Shown here in pieces: positions 1 to 7,019 of a stretch of DNA of 9,050 nucleotides. Under the pieces are notes generated by a model. That model searched no databases. It was given only the letters and a program-made list of their open reading frames with translations, and was not told the origin of the DNA. Origin of the DNA: Fidelibacterota bacterium (GTDB lineage: Bacteria; Fidelibacterota; UBA8477; JABMPR01); NCBI GenBank assembly GCA_030595455.1, contig JAUVDF010000027.1, positions 1 through 9,050 on the forward strand, read 5' to 3'. Both the position numbers and the translations under genes were made by a program. Every line of letters starts with the position of its first letter. The stretch's first letter is position 1.

Positions 1-2634
1 GGCGTTGTGACCACGAATCTTACCGTTTCTGATGGGGGCTTCCATGGGGCCGGTGAAACTGAGATCTCCAATAAAATCACCGCTGATAGCATCTATGGTT
101 GAGATATAGGATGTTAGAAAAGGCATCTCATTCAGGATGAATTCGAAATTCAAATCCATATCCCTATGGAAAACAGCGGTTCTATCTTCAGCGACCATAT
201 CGAGAGATATGGGCATGGTACCTATTCCTGAACCATATCCCCAATTGCTGATGGTTGACAATGAATCAAAAGTCAACAAATTATCTTCATAAATAAAATC
301 TGCATACGCTGATGTAAAACTGAGTGTGTCAAATTTAGCGTCGGTGATAAAGAGCTGGCCATCGAGTTTGGTTGCGCTAGGCGTGCCCCTTAATGATAAG
401 GCACCAGTAGCCCGACCAGATATGGGCATTTCAACAATTGAAGTAAAATTTAAATCCTTGAGCAGATAATTATCAAAGACAATCGAGAAGTTCTGGCCTG
501 CTGTTTTATACTGATCCCCGCGCATTTTATAACCCCAGGGTAAGCTGCCTTTTAGGTTTAGACTTCCGTCATTGATGGTAGCGTATATGTTATTACTGAA
601 AACCGAGCCACTGCGAAGAATGAGATCAACATTGGCAGTATCAGATGGGTATCCAAGCGTTAAACCGTTTTTAAGCATAAGCTGGGCATGAACCACTGGA
701 TCTCCAAGGGATCCAGTTATTTGTGCTGTACCAGTGGCGATACCAGCAAAGGATGTCTTGAGCTGAAGAAACTGGGTCACTTTCTCAATGTCGATTAATT
801 CATAACTAGCCGAAAGATCAAATCCTGGATCGTATCCATAACTGCCCTCGAAGGACAATCCACCGTTATTAAAAACCACTACAGTGGGTGGTAAATAGAA
901 GTTACCATCCGTTGATCGATGAACTTGAACACTGTCTGCCAGTCTAAATTGGTTTTGATCGATAATCATATTCATTTTGGATAATTCTAATGAATTTCTT
1001 TCAAAACGTCCACTCAGTGAAACAAGGTTCTTTGTCCCCTGAAGGTGCAAATCTTCAATTACATAGCCATCTTCAGTAATGTGCCCCAGTATCGTAAATG
1101 ATTTTAAGCTGTCACCAACAAGTGATCCCTGCTGCCCCTGCAGTGCGATATTCCCGAAAACAGAGCCAGCTTGATATGTGAAATCAAGTTTTCCTAATCC
1201 GCTTATTTTTAGCTTATCTGAGAATCCCAGGCCACTGGGTGTAAATTCTCCAGAAATTCGGGGGCTTTGTAAATTCCCAGTAATATCAAATTCGCCATCC
1301 AGCCGACCTTCCGGCTGTTGCAAATTATTAAACTTTTGCATAAAACTGAAATCAGAGAGATTCAGCTTTGTGTGAAACGCTATACTATCATTATTAATCA
1401 AGCCGGAAAATGTTAGTAGATTATTTTTCTGTCTAAGGTTGCCATGGGAAAAGTTTATGCTGGCATCTGGAAGCAATTCTATATCAGCTAGAAGTGAATC
1501 ATATTCTAATCCATTTACCATAAAGGATGCAAGGCGAGTGGCTATATTGTACTTACCATCACTACCTTTAAAGTTGAAATCACCAATGGGTTCATCAACC
1601 TGCAGGGTGTTCAAAGGGATAAACGGGTTCAGGTCTAAACGAAATATTTTGCCAAAGCCTTCTATTACCTGATTTGTGTCTCTGCTTGCGGAAATGCTCA
1701 GATTACTTAAATCTGACCCTACAGTGAGTGTTATAGATTCCCCAATTGCACTTTTTCTCAGGTGTTCAAGATGGAATGGATAGGCTATCTCATCAAAAGA
1801 GAATAAGCCGGTTCCACCAAGTTCCATGCCAGTACTATGGAAATATAAGTCAAGATCAAAATCCAGGAGCAGGTCCGCAAGCATGGTTGGGAGGCTCAAT
1901 CCACCTATAGAATGTGGATTAACCTGGTTTCCCTGCAAATTAATAAGCATATCCTGGTCAGAAATCTGCCCATTCAAGAGGATATCAAATTCAGATGACC
2001 TTATGTGAAGGTTTTTAACATTCTTGATCGTGTTATCGAAACCGAATAAACCAACTACATCCAGTGAGTCACCTGTGAGGTAAGGCAGTGAAATGTTCGA
2101 CGAGGTGACCTCTAGCCCGGTAAATCCATCGATTCGCCACAGATTGCCCTGTAAATGATCGATTGATACTGTATCTATGGCATCACCCAGGTATAGAGCA
2201 ATATCGCCCTTATCAGCGTGTATTTGTTGGATGATTAAAGAAGACCTGGAAGGACGATCTATAGCTGGAAAACTTATGTCATTCACATATTGTGCATTAA
2301 AAAGATAGCTATCTATAGCAAGCTGACTAATTACGATCTCACCATTATTCCAGTCAGTCTCCCACCCACTGATCTGGAGTTTATCAGCATAAAACAGGGT
2401 GTCTTCGCCCTGGTTGATGGTAATTAAAGCCTGGTTAACACCAAAAGTGCTACTCAATATGCCACCATGAACATTACCCTTAGCGGAAATATTATAAGTA
2501 TTTAGGGCATAGGTGTTAAGCAGGTTAATCGCAAAAGTCGAAAATAGATGCGTTTGGAAGAGAAGTAGATAGATTAGAATTGCAGTAGCACTCAATGCTA
2601 CTGCTCCAATCCATTTTGCGACCCTCTTCTTCAT
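1..2634 (-). CDS. tamB: TamB/AsmA-like envelope lipid-transport protein, N-terminal 878 residues (runs off the left edge)
   Basis: The minus strand is open from the ATG at 2634 to base 1 with no stop, giving 878 residues; the C-terminus lies outside the window. The protein begins MKKR followed by a hydrophobic anchor (about residues 8-26), then a long, cysteine-poor, beta-strand-rich region full of G, D, S, L and I alternation. A loose repeat of the form G-x-l-x-l-x-G-x(3-4)-P-x(3-4)-G-x-l recurs near residues 445-475 (GNLQSPRISGEF), 632-655 (GSLGDPVVHAQL), 735-760 (GTPSATKLDGQL) and 850-878 (GPMEAPIRNGKI). This is the pattern of TamB and AsmA-family proteins, which are anchored in the inner membrane and cross the periplasm as a groove for phospholipid or assembly functions. 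The family-defining C-terminal DUF490 domain, and any TamA/Omp85 partner gene, would be beyond the edge. An in-frame TAG two codons upstream supports this start. It is separated from dnaK by a terminator, so it probably has its own promoter. Another large AsmA-like protein remains possible. Confidence 0.82.
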   Translation of the reverse strand, partial: MKKRVAKWIGAVALSATAILIYLLLFQTHLFSTFAINLLNTYALNTYNISAKGNVHGGILSSTFGVNQALITINQGEDTLFYADKLQISGWETDWNNGEIVISQLAIDSYLFNAQYVNDISFPAIDRPSRSSLIIQQIHADKGDIALYLGDAIDTVSIDHLQGNLWRIDGFTGLEVTSSNISLPYLTGDSLDVVGLFGFDNTIKNVKNLHIRSSEFDILLNGQISDQDMLINLQGNQVNPHSIGGLSLPTMLADLLLDFDLDLYFHSTGMELGGTGLFSFDEIAYPFHLEHLRKSAIGESITLTVGSDLSNLSISASRDTNQVIEGFGKIFRLDLNPFIPLNTLQVDEPIGDFNFKGSDGKYNIATRLASFMVNGLEYDSLLADIELLPDASINFSHGNLRQKNNLLTFSGLINNDSIAFHTKLNLSDFSFMQKFNNLQQPEGRLDGEFDITGNLQSPRISGEFTPSGLGFSDKLKISGLGKLDFTYQAGSVFGNIALQGQQGSLVGDSLKSFTILGHITEDGYVIEDLHLQGTKNLVSLSGRFERNSLELSKMNMIIDQNQFRLADSVQVHRSTDGNFYLPPTVVVFNNGGLSFEGSYGYDPGFDLSASYELIDIEKVTQFLQLKTSFAGIATGTAQITGSLGDPVVHAQLMLKNGLTLGYPSDTANVDLILRSGSVFSNNIYATINDGSLNLKGSLPWGYKMRGDQYKTAGQNFSIVFDNYLLKDLNFTSIVEMPISGRATGALSLRGTPSATKLDGQLFITDAKFDTLSFTSAYADFIYEDNLLTFDSLSTISNWGYGSGIGTMPISLDMVAEDRTAVFHRDMDLNFEFILNEMPFLTSYISTIDAISGDFIGDLSFTGPMEAPIRNGKIRGHNA

Positions 2635-2645
2635 GATCTAAAACG

Positions 2646-2652
2646 CTCCTTT
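2646..2652 (-). promoter_or_regulatory. Ribosome binding site of the tamB-like gene
   Basis: On the minus strand the sequence AAAGGAG lies 11 nt before the ATG at 2634. The spacing is on the long side, but it is the only good purine-rich match, and an in-frame TAG sits between it and the ATG. The start at 2634 is therefore the natural one. I could not identify a convincing -35/-10 pair in the roughly 90 nt between the dnaK terminator and this site. Confidence 0.6.
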
Positions 2653-2738
2653 AATTAGCATAGAATGTACTGTGCTATTTAGATATTTCTACCACTTAGA
2701 GATCAAAGTGTTCATGGATTTGTGGAATTATTTTGTAT

Positions 2739-2785
2739 AAAAAAAGCAATGATTAGTTAACTATTTAAGCTCACTAATCATTGCT
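2739..2785 (-). terminator. Intrinsic terminator after dnaK
   Basis: A perfect 13-bp inverted repeat (AGCAATGATTAGT at 2745-2757 against ACTAATCATTGCT at 2773-2785) encloses a 15-nt loop. Read on the minus strand, the stem is followed immediately by a run of seven T (2745-2739, the first being the last stem base). It begins 36 nt past the dnaK stop codon, the expected position for a rho-independent terminator. The stem is AT-rich, so efficiency may be moderate. The plus-strand side has no comparable T-run, so it works for the dnaK direction only. It separates dnaK from the tamB-like gene. Confidence 0.88.
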
Positions 2786-2821
2786 AATTTACCCTAGTCT
2801 GGGATATATGACCCGATCGGG

Positions 2822-4744
2822 CTATTTACTTTTCGTATCCTCTTCGTCAACCACTTCAAAGTCAGCTTCTTCTACTTCCTCTTCGTTGGTCTTCTGTTTG
2901 GAATCACCTTCAGCTCCTTGTGGAGCTTCAGCATCGCCTTCAGCTTTACTAGCTTCATACATGGAGCCGGAAGCTTGTTGCCATATTTCTGTAAGAGCAG
3001 CAATGGCAGCCTCAATAGCAGCTTTGTCAGAACCAAGCTGGACAGATTTAACGCCCTCGACTTTTTCTTCAATCTGTGATCGCATGTTCTCAGGGACTTT
3101 GTCGCCATACTCTTCCAGGTTCTTTTCAGTCTGGTATACTAAGGCATCTGCCTGATTCCGGATATCAATCAGCTCGCGGGCTTTTGTATCCTCATCGGCA
3201 TGCTTTTCAGCATCCTTGATCATCTGCTCCTTCTCGGCATCAGACAAGCCGCTAGATGCTTCAATGCGGATTGATTGCTCTTTACCGGAAGCTTTATCTT
3301 TTGCATTAACATGCAGGATTCCATTGGCATCAATATCAAAGGTCACTTCGATCTGGGGCATTCCCCTTGGTGCCGGTGGAATACCATCCAGGATGAAACG
3401 GCCCAGTGATTTATTATCAGCGGCCATTTGTCTTTCACCTTGAAGGACATGAATTTCAACTTGAGCCTGATTATCAGCAGCAGTCGAGAAAGTCTCACTC
3501 TTCTTACTGGGGATAGTCGTATTGCGGTCAATCAGGTGTGTACAAACACCACCCAGAGTTTCAATGCCTAATGATAATGGGGTAACATCCAGCAGCAAAA
3601 CATCGGAAACTGCACCAGAAAGAACTCCACCCTGAATAGCAGCACCCATGGCCACCACTTCGTCAGGATTAACGCCCTTGTTAGGATCTTTACCAAAAAT
3701 CTCTTTAACTATTTCCTGTACTTTCGGTATCCGGGAGGAGCCTCCAACCAGAATAACTTCATCAATATCACTGGCAGACAGTCCGGCATCTTTAATAGCG
3801 TTTATACAGGGTTTACGCAGACGTTTGAAAAGATCGTCAGTTAAACTCTCGAATTTTGCTTTTGATAGCTTTAATACCAAGTGTTTCGGACCAGTTTGGT
3901 CAGCAGTGATGTAGGGCAGGTTTATTTCTGTTGAGCTGGTACTGGAAAGTTCCACTTTTGCTTTCTCAGCTGCTTCTTTTAAACGCTGCATGCCCATGGC
4001 ATCTTTAGAAAGATCAACACCTTCAGCTTTTTTGAATTCTGCTACCATCCATTCGATAATGGCTTGATCCCAGTCATCTCCACCAAGATGTGTATCACCA
4101 TTGGTTGATTTTACTTCAAAAACACCGTCACCTAGTTCCAGTACAGAAACATCAAAAGTACCACCACCAAGGTCAAAAACAGCAATTGTCTCATCTTCTT
4201 TTTTATCCAGGCCATACGCCAGAGCAGCTGCTGTCGGTTCATTGATGATGCGCTTTACATTTAAACCAGCAATTTTACCGGCATCTTTAGTGGCTTGACG
4301 TTGTGAATCGTTAAAGTAAGCAGGTACAGTTACCACTGCATCTTCAATTTTTTCACCAAGATATTCTTCTGCGGTCTGTTTCATCTTCTGGAGAATCATA
4401 GCAGAGATCTCAGGAGGAGAATAAGAGTCTTTCCCTATCTGTACCTGGCTACGGCCACCGGGTCCACTCACAATCTTGTAAGGCACTTCTTCGATCTCGC
4501 GACCAACCTCATCAAACTTGCGACCCATGAAACGCTTTACTGAATATATCGTATTTGTAGGGTTTGTGATCGCTTGACGCTTGGCAGGTTGCCCGACAAG
4601 TCGATTCCCCTCTTTCGTGAAAGCCACAACTGAAGGTGTCGTTCTGCCACCTTCTGCGTTCGTAATCACGACTGAATCTTTTCCTTCGATGATAGATACA
4701 CAAGAATTTGTTGTACCTAAATCAATTCCAATAACTTTACCCAT
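2822..4744 (-). CDS. dnaK: Molecular chaperone DnaK (Hsp70)
   Basis: This 640-residue protein is full length for bacterial DnaK. It is the cytoplasmic ATP-driven chaperone that binds exposed hydrophobic segments of client proteins, cycling with DnaJ and GrpE (neither is in this window). The nucleotide-binding domain spans about 1-380. It carries phosphate loop 1 ([11 protein letters not shown], from residue 6, with D8), the catalytic-lysine region SVKRFMGR (K70), [12 protein letters not shown] (E169), phosphate loop 2 DLGGGTFD (191-198, with T196 at the usual autophosphorylated Thr) and the adenosine motif [10 protein letters not shown] (331-340). The hydrophobic linker VLLLDVTP (382-389) leads to the beta substrate-binding domain (about 390-505) and the alpha-helical lid (about 506-605). 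A charged, disordered tail (about 606-640) ends in the usual [13 protein letters not shown] acidic motif plus DTKSK. The start is supported by GAGG 5 nt upstream. It appears monocistronic: a 158-nt upstream region and its own terminator flank it. No CIRCE element is visible. Confidence 0.98.
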   Translation of the reverse strand: MGKVIGIDLGTTNSCVSIIEGKDSVVITNAEGGRTTPSVVAFTKEGNRLVGQPAKRQAITNPTNTIYSVKRFMGRKFDEVGREIEEVPYKIVSGPGGRSQVQIGKDSYSPPEISAMILQKMKQTAEEYLGEKIEDAVVTVPAYFNDSQRQATKDAGKIAGLNVKRIINEPTAAALAYGLDKKEDETIAVFDLGGGTFDVSVLELGDGVFEVKSTNGDTHLGGDDWDQAIIEWMVAEFKKAEGVDLSKDAMGMQRLKEAAEKAKVELSSTSSTEINLPYITADQTGPKHLVLKLSKAKFESLTDDLFKRLRKPCINAIKDAGLSASDIDEVILVGGSSRIPKVQEIVKEIFGKDPNKGVNPDEVVAMGAAIQGGVLSGAVSDVLLLDVTPLSLGIETLGGVCTHLIDRNTTIPSKKSETFSTAADNQAQVEIHVLQGERQMAADNKSLGRFILDGIPPAPRGMPQIEVTFDIDANGILHVNAKDKASGKEQSIRIEASSGLSDAEKEQMIKDAEKHADEDTKARELIDIRNQADALVYQTEKNLEEYGDKVPENMRSQIEEKVEGVKSVQLGSDKAAIEAAIAALTEIWQQASGSMYEASKAEGDAEAPQGAEGDSKQKTNEEEVEEADFEVVDEEDTKSK

Positions 4745-4803
4745 TCTTACCTCATCATATGTTCATTAGTATATTTAATAATATTGTTCATCGACCCAAT
4801 TAG

Positions 4804-4819
4804 ATCAATCCGTGTGCCA
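4804..4819 (-). promoter_or_regulatory. Candidate sigma-54 (-24/-12) promoter of dnaK
   Basis: On the minus strand the sequence reads TGGCACACGGATTGAT. Against the sigma-54 consensus TGGCACG-N4-TTGCW it matches the full -24 element TGGCAC, the correct spacing and TTG of the -12 element. It differs at the G after TGGCAC (A here) and at the normally conserved C of the -12 GC (A here). If real, transcription would begin near 4793, giving a leader of about 49 nt to the dnaK ATG. The substitution at -12 is a serious weakness, so this is a candidate only. Confidence 0.3.
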
Positions 4820-4826
4820 AACCAGA

Positions 4827-4849
4827 ATATAAGCCATTATGGCATATAT
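4827..4849. promoter_or_regulatory. 23-bp imperfect palindrome, possible operator upstream of dnaK
   Basis: The site is an inverted repeat centred on T4838. Its core is GCCAT-T-ATGGC (4833-4843), flanked by ATATA-type sequence, and 10 of 11 positions pair (the single mismatch is 4832/4844). It lies 83-105 nt upstream of the dnaK start and just upstream of the sigma-54-like site. The odd length, GC core and AT flanks resemble a dimeric regulator's binding site. It has no T-run on either side, which argues against a terminator of nadE. Confidence 0.4.
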
Positions 4850-4902
4850 GTATCTATATGTCTGCCACATGTAGCGTTATTAGTTAGAAAATGTAGTGGA
4901 AG

Positions 4903-6546
4903 TTATGGTTTTTGACGGTAGTGATTCACGATTGGCATACGTCTGCCAATACCGAAAGCTTTAGATGTAACCCGAATGCCAGGTGGCATTTGCTGTCTTT
5001 TGTATTCATTAATCCGAACTTTATGCAGGATTTCCTCAATCAACTCTCTTTCCCAGCCTTTGGACAGGAGCGTATCAATATCAGAATGCTTTTCAATAAT
5101 AGCATTTACCAAAGGTGCTACCACCTCATAATCAAAGGGGTCGACCTGGTTCTCGCGCAATTCAGCACTGGGCTTTTTGGTAATGGTATTCCTGGGGATG
5201 CTATCTTTGCCTTGAATACTATTGTAGTGCTCAGCTAAAGCATAGACCATACGCTTGCCGATATCACTGATAACCGCTAACCCACCAGACATATCACCAT
5301 ATAGGGTACAATACCCTAATGCAATTTCAGTCTTATTCCCAGTAGTGAGCAGCAAACTTCCATCTCGGTTAGAAAGACTCATGAGAATATTCCCACGAAT
5401 ACGAGCTTGCAAATTTTCTTCTGGAAGTCCCTCCAGGGCTTTACCAAGAGATTCAGTATAAGTATCTTGAAATCCCTCAAATACGCGACCTATGGGTACA
5501 TTTAGATATTCTATGCCAATGTTCTCAGCTAATGTTTCTGCGTCACTTACACTATGGTCGGATGAATATTTAGATGGCATTGCCACGCCTAAGACGTTTT
5601 CAGCACCTAGAGCCTCAACAGCTATGACAGCAGTAACAGCTGAATCTATACCCCCGGACAGTCCTAAAACCGCTTTTGAGTGTCCCGTTTTATGGAAATA
5701 ATCACGGACCCCCAAGACCAGACCATCGAAAATCTGCTGTTCTTTTGAGATAGTCGGCAATTCGATTGGTTTTGCTATGGGTGTATCCAATGGAAGTTCT
5801 AGACTATAAACCTGTTCTTCGAATTGAGGACAGACGTGAACCCAATCTCCATTCTGATCAGCAATCATGGACATTCCGTCAAAGACCAACTGATCCTGCC
5901 CACCGACTAGATTTACATAAATATATGGTTTATGATATTTCTTTATCTTGTTGATAATCAGGCGACTACGCTCAATGTATTTATTAGTAACAAAGGGTGA
6001 TGCGGATAGGTTTATAAATAGATCAGCCCCAGCGTCACCTAAAATATCACAGATCTTATAATCAATATATTCATCCCATAAATCTTCGCACACATGAATG
6101 CCAAGCCGAAGCTCAACTCCGCTCCGGAATTTCACGGAAACAGGTTGGTTGTCACGTCCAGGTTTAAAGTAACGCCATTCATCAAATACATCATAGGTGG
6201 GCAATAATGATTTATTGACCCAGGTAACTATTTTTCCATGCTGGAGGACGGCGACTGAGTTATAGGTATCCTGACCATCGAAATGAATAGCTCCAATTAA
6301 GGTAAGCATCTCACCGCTTGATTTGGCCAGGCGCTCAACCATTTTCAGGTTTTTATTCACAAAGTGCCGTTCCAGTAATAAATCCTGTGCTGGATAACCG
6401 GTAATATACATTTCTGGAAAAACCAGCAGGTCAGTCCCTGTGGCTTCCATATCTTGCATAACCTGAAAGGCTCGGTCAGTATTTTCATTTAAGGCACCAA
6501 CTGTGGGATTCAGCTGTGCGATTGCCAGTTTCAGCTTTGCTGACAT
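4903..6546 (-). CDS. nadE: Glutamine-dependent NAD+ synthase
   Basis: This 547-residue two-domain enzyme catalyses the last step of NAD+ synthesis: ATP-dependent amidation of nicotinic acid adenine dinucleotide using ammonia released from glutamine. The N-terminal nitrilase-type glutaminase domain (about 1-255) shows the full Glu-Lys-Cys triad: E45 in FPEMYITGY, K112 in NKSLLPTYDVFDE and C153 in HVCEDLW. The C-terminal synthetase domain (about 270-547) has the ATP PP-loop LGLSGGIDSA (294-303, SGGIDS at 297-302) and the TGNKTEIALGYCTLYGDMSGGLA block of the NadE family. Length is typical for the glutamine-hydrolysing form found in Bacteroidetes and Proteobacteria rather than the short ammonia-only form. 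Its ATG overlaps the TGA of the upstream SLOG gene (TGATG), with AAAGG 9 nt upstream inside that gene. It is the last gene of the regulator-lptE-asnS-SLOG-nadE cluster. Confidence 0.97.
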   Translation of the reverse strand: MSAKLKLAIAQLNPTVGALNENTDRAFQVMQDMEATGTDLLVFPEMYITGYPAQDLLLERHFVNKNLKMVERLAKSSGEMLTLIGAIHFDGQDTYNSVAVLQHGKIVTWVNKSLLPTYDVFDEWRYFKPGRDNQPVSVKFRSGVELRLGIHVCEDLWDEYIDYKICDILGDAGADLFINLSASPFVTNKYIERSRLIINKIKKYHKPYIYVNLVGGQDQLVFDGMSMIADQNGDWVHVCPQFEEQVYSLELPLDTPIAKPIELPTISKEQQIFDGLVLGVRDYFHKTGHSKAVLGLSGGIDSAVTAVIAVEALGAENVLGVAMPSKYSSDHSVSDAETLAENIGIEYLNVPIGRVFEGFQDTYTESLGKALEGLPEENLQARIRGNILMSLSNRDGSLLLTTGNKTEIALGYCTLYGDMSGGLAVISDIGKRMVYALAEHYNSIQGKDSIPRNTITKKPSAELRENQVDPFDYEVVAPLVNAIIEKHSDIDTLLSKGWERELIEEILHKVRINEYKRQQMPPGIRVTSKAFGIGRRMPIVNHYRQKP

Positions 6547-7019
6547 CAGTTATTACCTTTTATAATGCTCAGGATTGTGTCAACTGCTTGACTGGGTGTT
6601 TCAGTATTGATGCTCCCGGGTATATCCCAGGATTTGTAAGCTAGAACTGGTTTTTTGTCGCTAAGGGTATATGCTATTTCAGATAAAGTGCCATAAGCAC
6701 CTTCAACAGCGATTGCTCCCTGTACTGAGCGGATGATGATTCCGTTCCGGAGGTCGCCCATACCAGTCATAACTGGTATATTGATATAGTCATTGGCACC
6801 GTCCAGGTCATTCTCTTTTAGAATACCAACTGCTATACCGCCACCTGCCTGTACGCCATTGCTGGCAGCTTCCATGATACCAGAGGCACCACCGGTATAG
6901 ACAATTACACCGTGCTCCCCAAGTAGCTTGCCAACTTCATAGGCAAACTTCAGACCCTCAGGGCTAGCCTCCCGGGCACCAATAATGGCAATACGGATTG
7001 TGTCTTTGGCCAGGATCAT
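6546..7019 (-). CDS. SLOG/LOG-like Rossmann protein (TIGR00725-type), function unknown
   Basis: This 157-residue protein is related to the lysine-decarboxylase-like/LOG and DprA Rossmann superfamily, most like the TIGR00725 family of small uncharacterised proteins. Visible motifs are the first nucleotide-binding strand [11 protein letters not shown] (9-19), the [16 protein letters not shown] block (40-55), [11 protein letters not shown] (88-98) and the signature loop EGAYGTLSE (106-114). In true LOG phosphoribohydrolases the last motif is PGGxGTxxE; relatives of this family usually have GGGxGTLSE. Here the first Gly is Glu and the third is Ala, while GT and the Glu are kept. The length is normal for the family. 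The ATG overlaps the asnS stop as ATGA and has no visible Shine-Dalgarno sequence, and the gene in turn overlaps nadE, so expression is probably coupled to both. Family members are expected to bind a nucleotide or nucleotide derivative, but the substrate is unknown. Confidence 0.85.
   Translation of the reverse strand: MILAKDTIRIAIIGAREASPEGLKFAYEVGKLLGEHGVIVYTGGASGIMEAASNGVQAGGGIAVGILKENDLDGANDYINIPVMTGMGDLRNGIIIRSVQGAIAVEGAYGTLSEIAYTLSDKKPVLAYKSWDIPGSINTETPSQAVDTILSIIKGNN
6556..6560 (-). promoter_or_regulatory. Internal ribosome binding site of nadE
   Basis: AAAGG on the minus strand lies 9 nt before the nadE ATG, inside the last codons of the SLOG gene. It fixes the nadE start at the TGATG overlap. 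nadE can thus be translated by fresh initiation as well as by coupling, unlike the SLOG gene, which lacks such a site. Confidence 0.55.

Larger units (their letters stand above)
4745..4902 (-). promoter_or_regulatory. dnaK upstream intergenic (promoter) region
   Basis: These 158 nt between the nadE stop and the dnaK start form the largest gap in the upstream cluster and must hold the dnaK promoter if dnaK is transcribed separately. On the minus strand I see a GAGG ribosome-binding site (4750-4753, 5 nt before the ATG), an AT-rich segment at about 4765-4790, a sigma-54-like sequence (4804-4819) and a near-perfect palindrome (4827-4849). There is no CIRCE inverted repeat (TTAGCACTC/GAGTGCTAA), no sigma-32-type CTTGAA/CCCCAT pair and no Bacteroidetes TTTG/TAnnTTTG pair that I can find. 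No strong terminator for nadE is visible, so read-through from the upstream operon into dnaK is possible. Confidence 0.55.

Noticed and set aside
2653..2680. Sigma-54-like TAGCAC sequence upstream of the tamB-like gene
   Set aside because: The invariant GG of the -24 element is AG and no TTGC occurs at the right spacing.
2693..2710. CACTT/AAGTG inverted repeat upstream of the tamB-like gene
   Set aside because: The arms are only 5 bp with an 8-nt loop in AT-rich DNA, well within chance.
2781..3155. Plus-strand open frame of 124 codons opposite the dnaK 3' end
   Set aside because: It is antisense to the conserved dnaK lid and tail, is Ser-rich low-complexity as expected from the reverse of that sequence, resembles no family, and starts inside the terminator stem.
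4827..4849. Palindrome as an intrinsic terminator for nadE
   Set aside because: There is no T-run after the stem on the minus strand and the stem has only a 5-bp GC-containing core with a 1-nt centre, too tight for a terminator hairpin loop.
4745..4902. CIRCE element or sigma-32 promoter for dnaK
   Set aside because: I read the region on both strands and found neither the TTAGCACTC/GAGTGCTAA repeat nor a CTTGAA/CCCCAT pair.
4912..5238. Plus-strand open frame of 108 codons opposite the nadE 3' end, and other plus-strand frames across nadE, asnS and the tamB-like gene
   Set aside because: All lie fully inside strongly conserved minus-strand genes, lack recognisable domains and have no consistent ribosome-binding sites; they are shadows.
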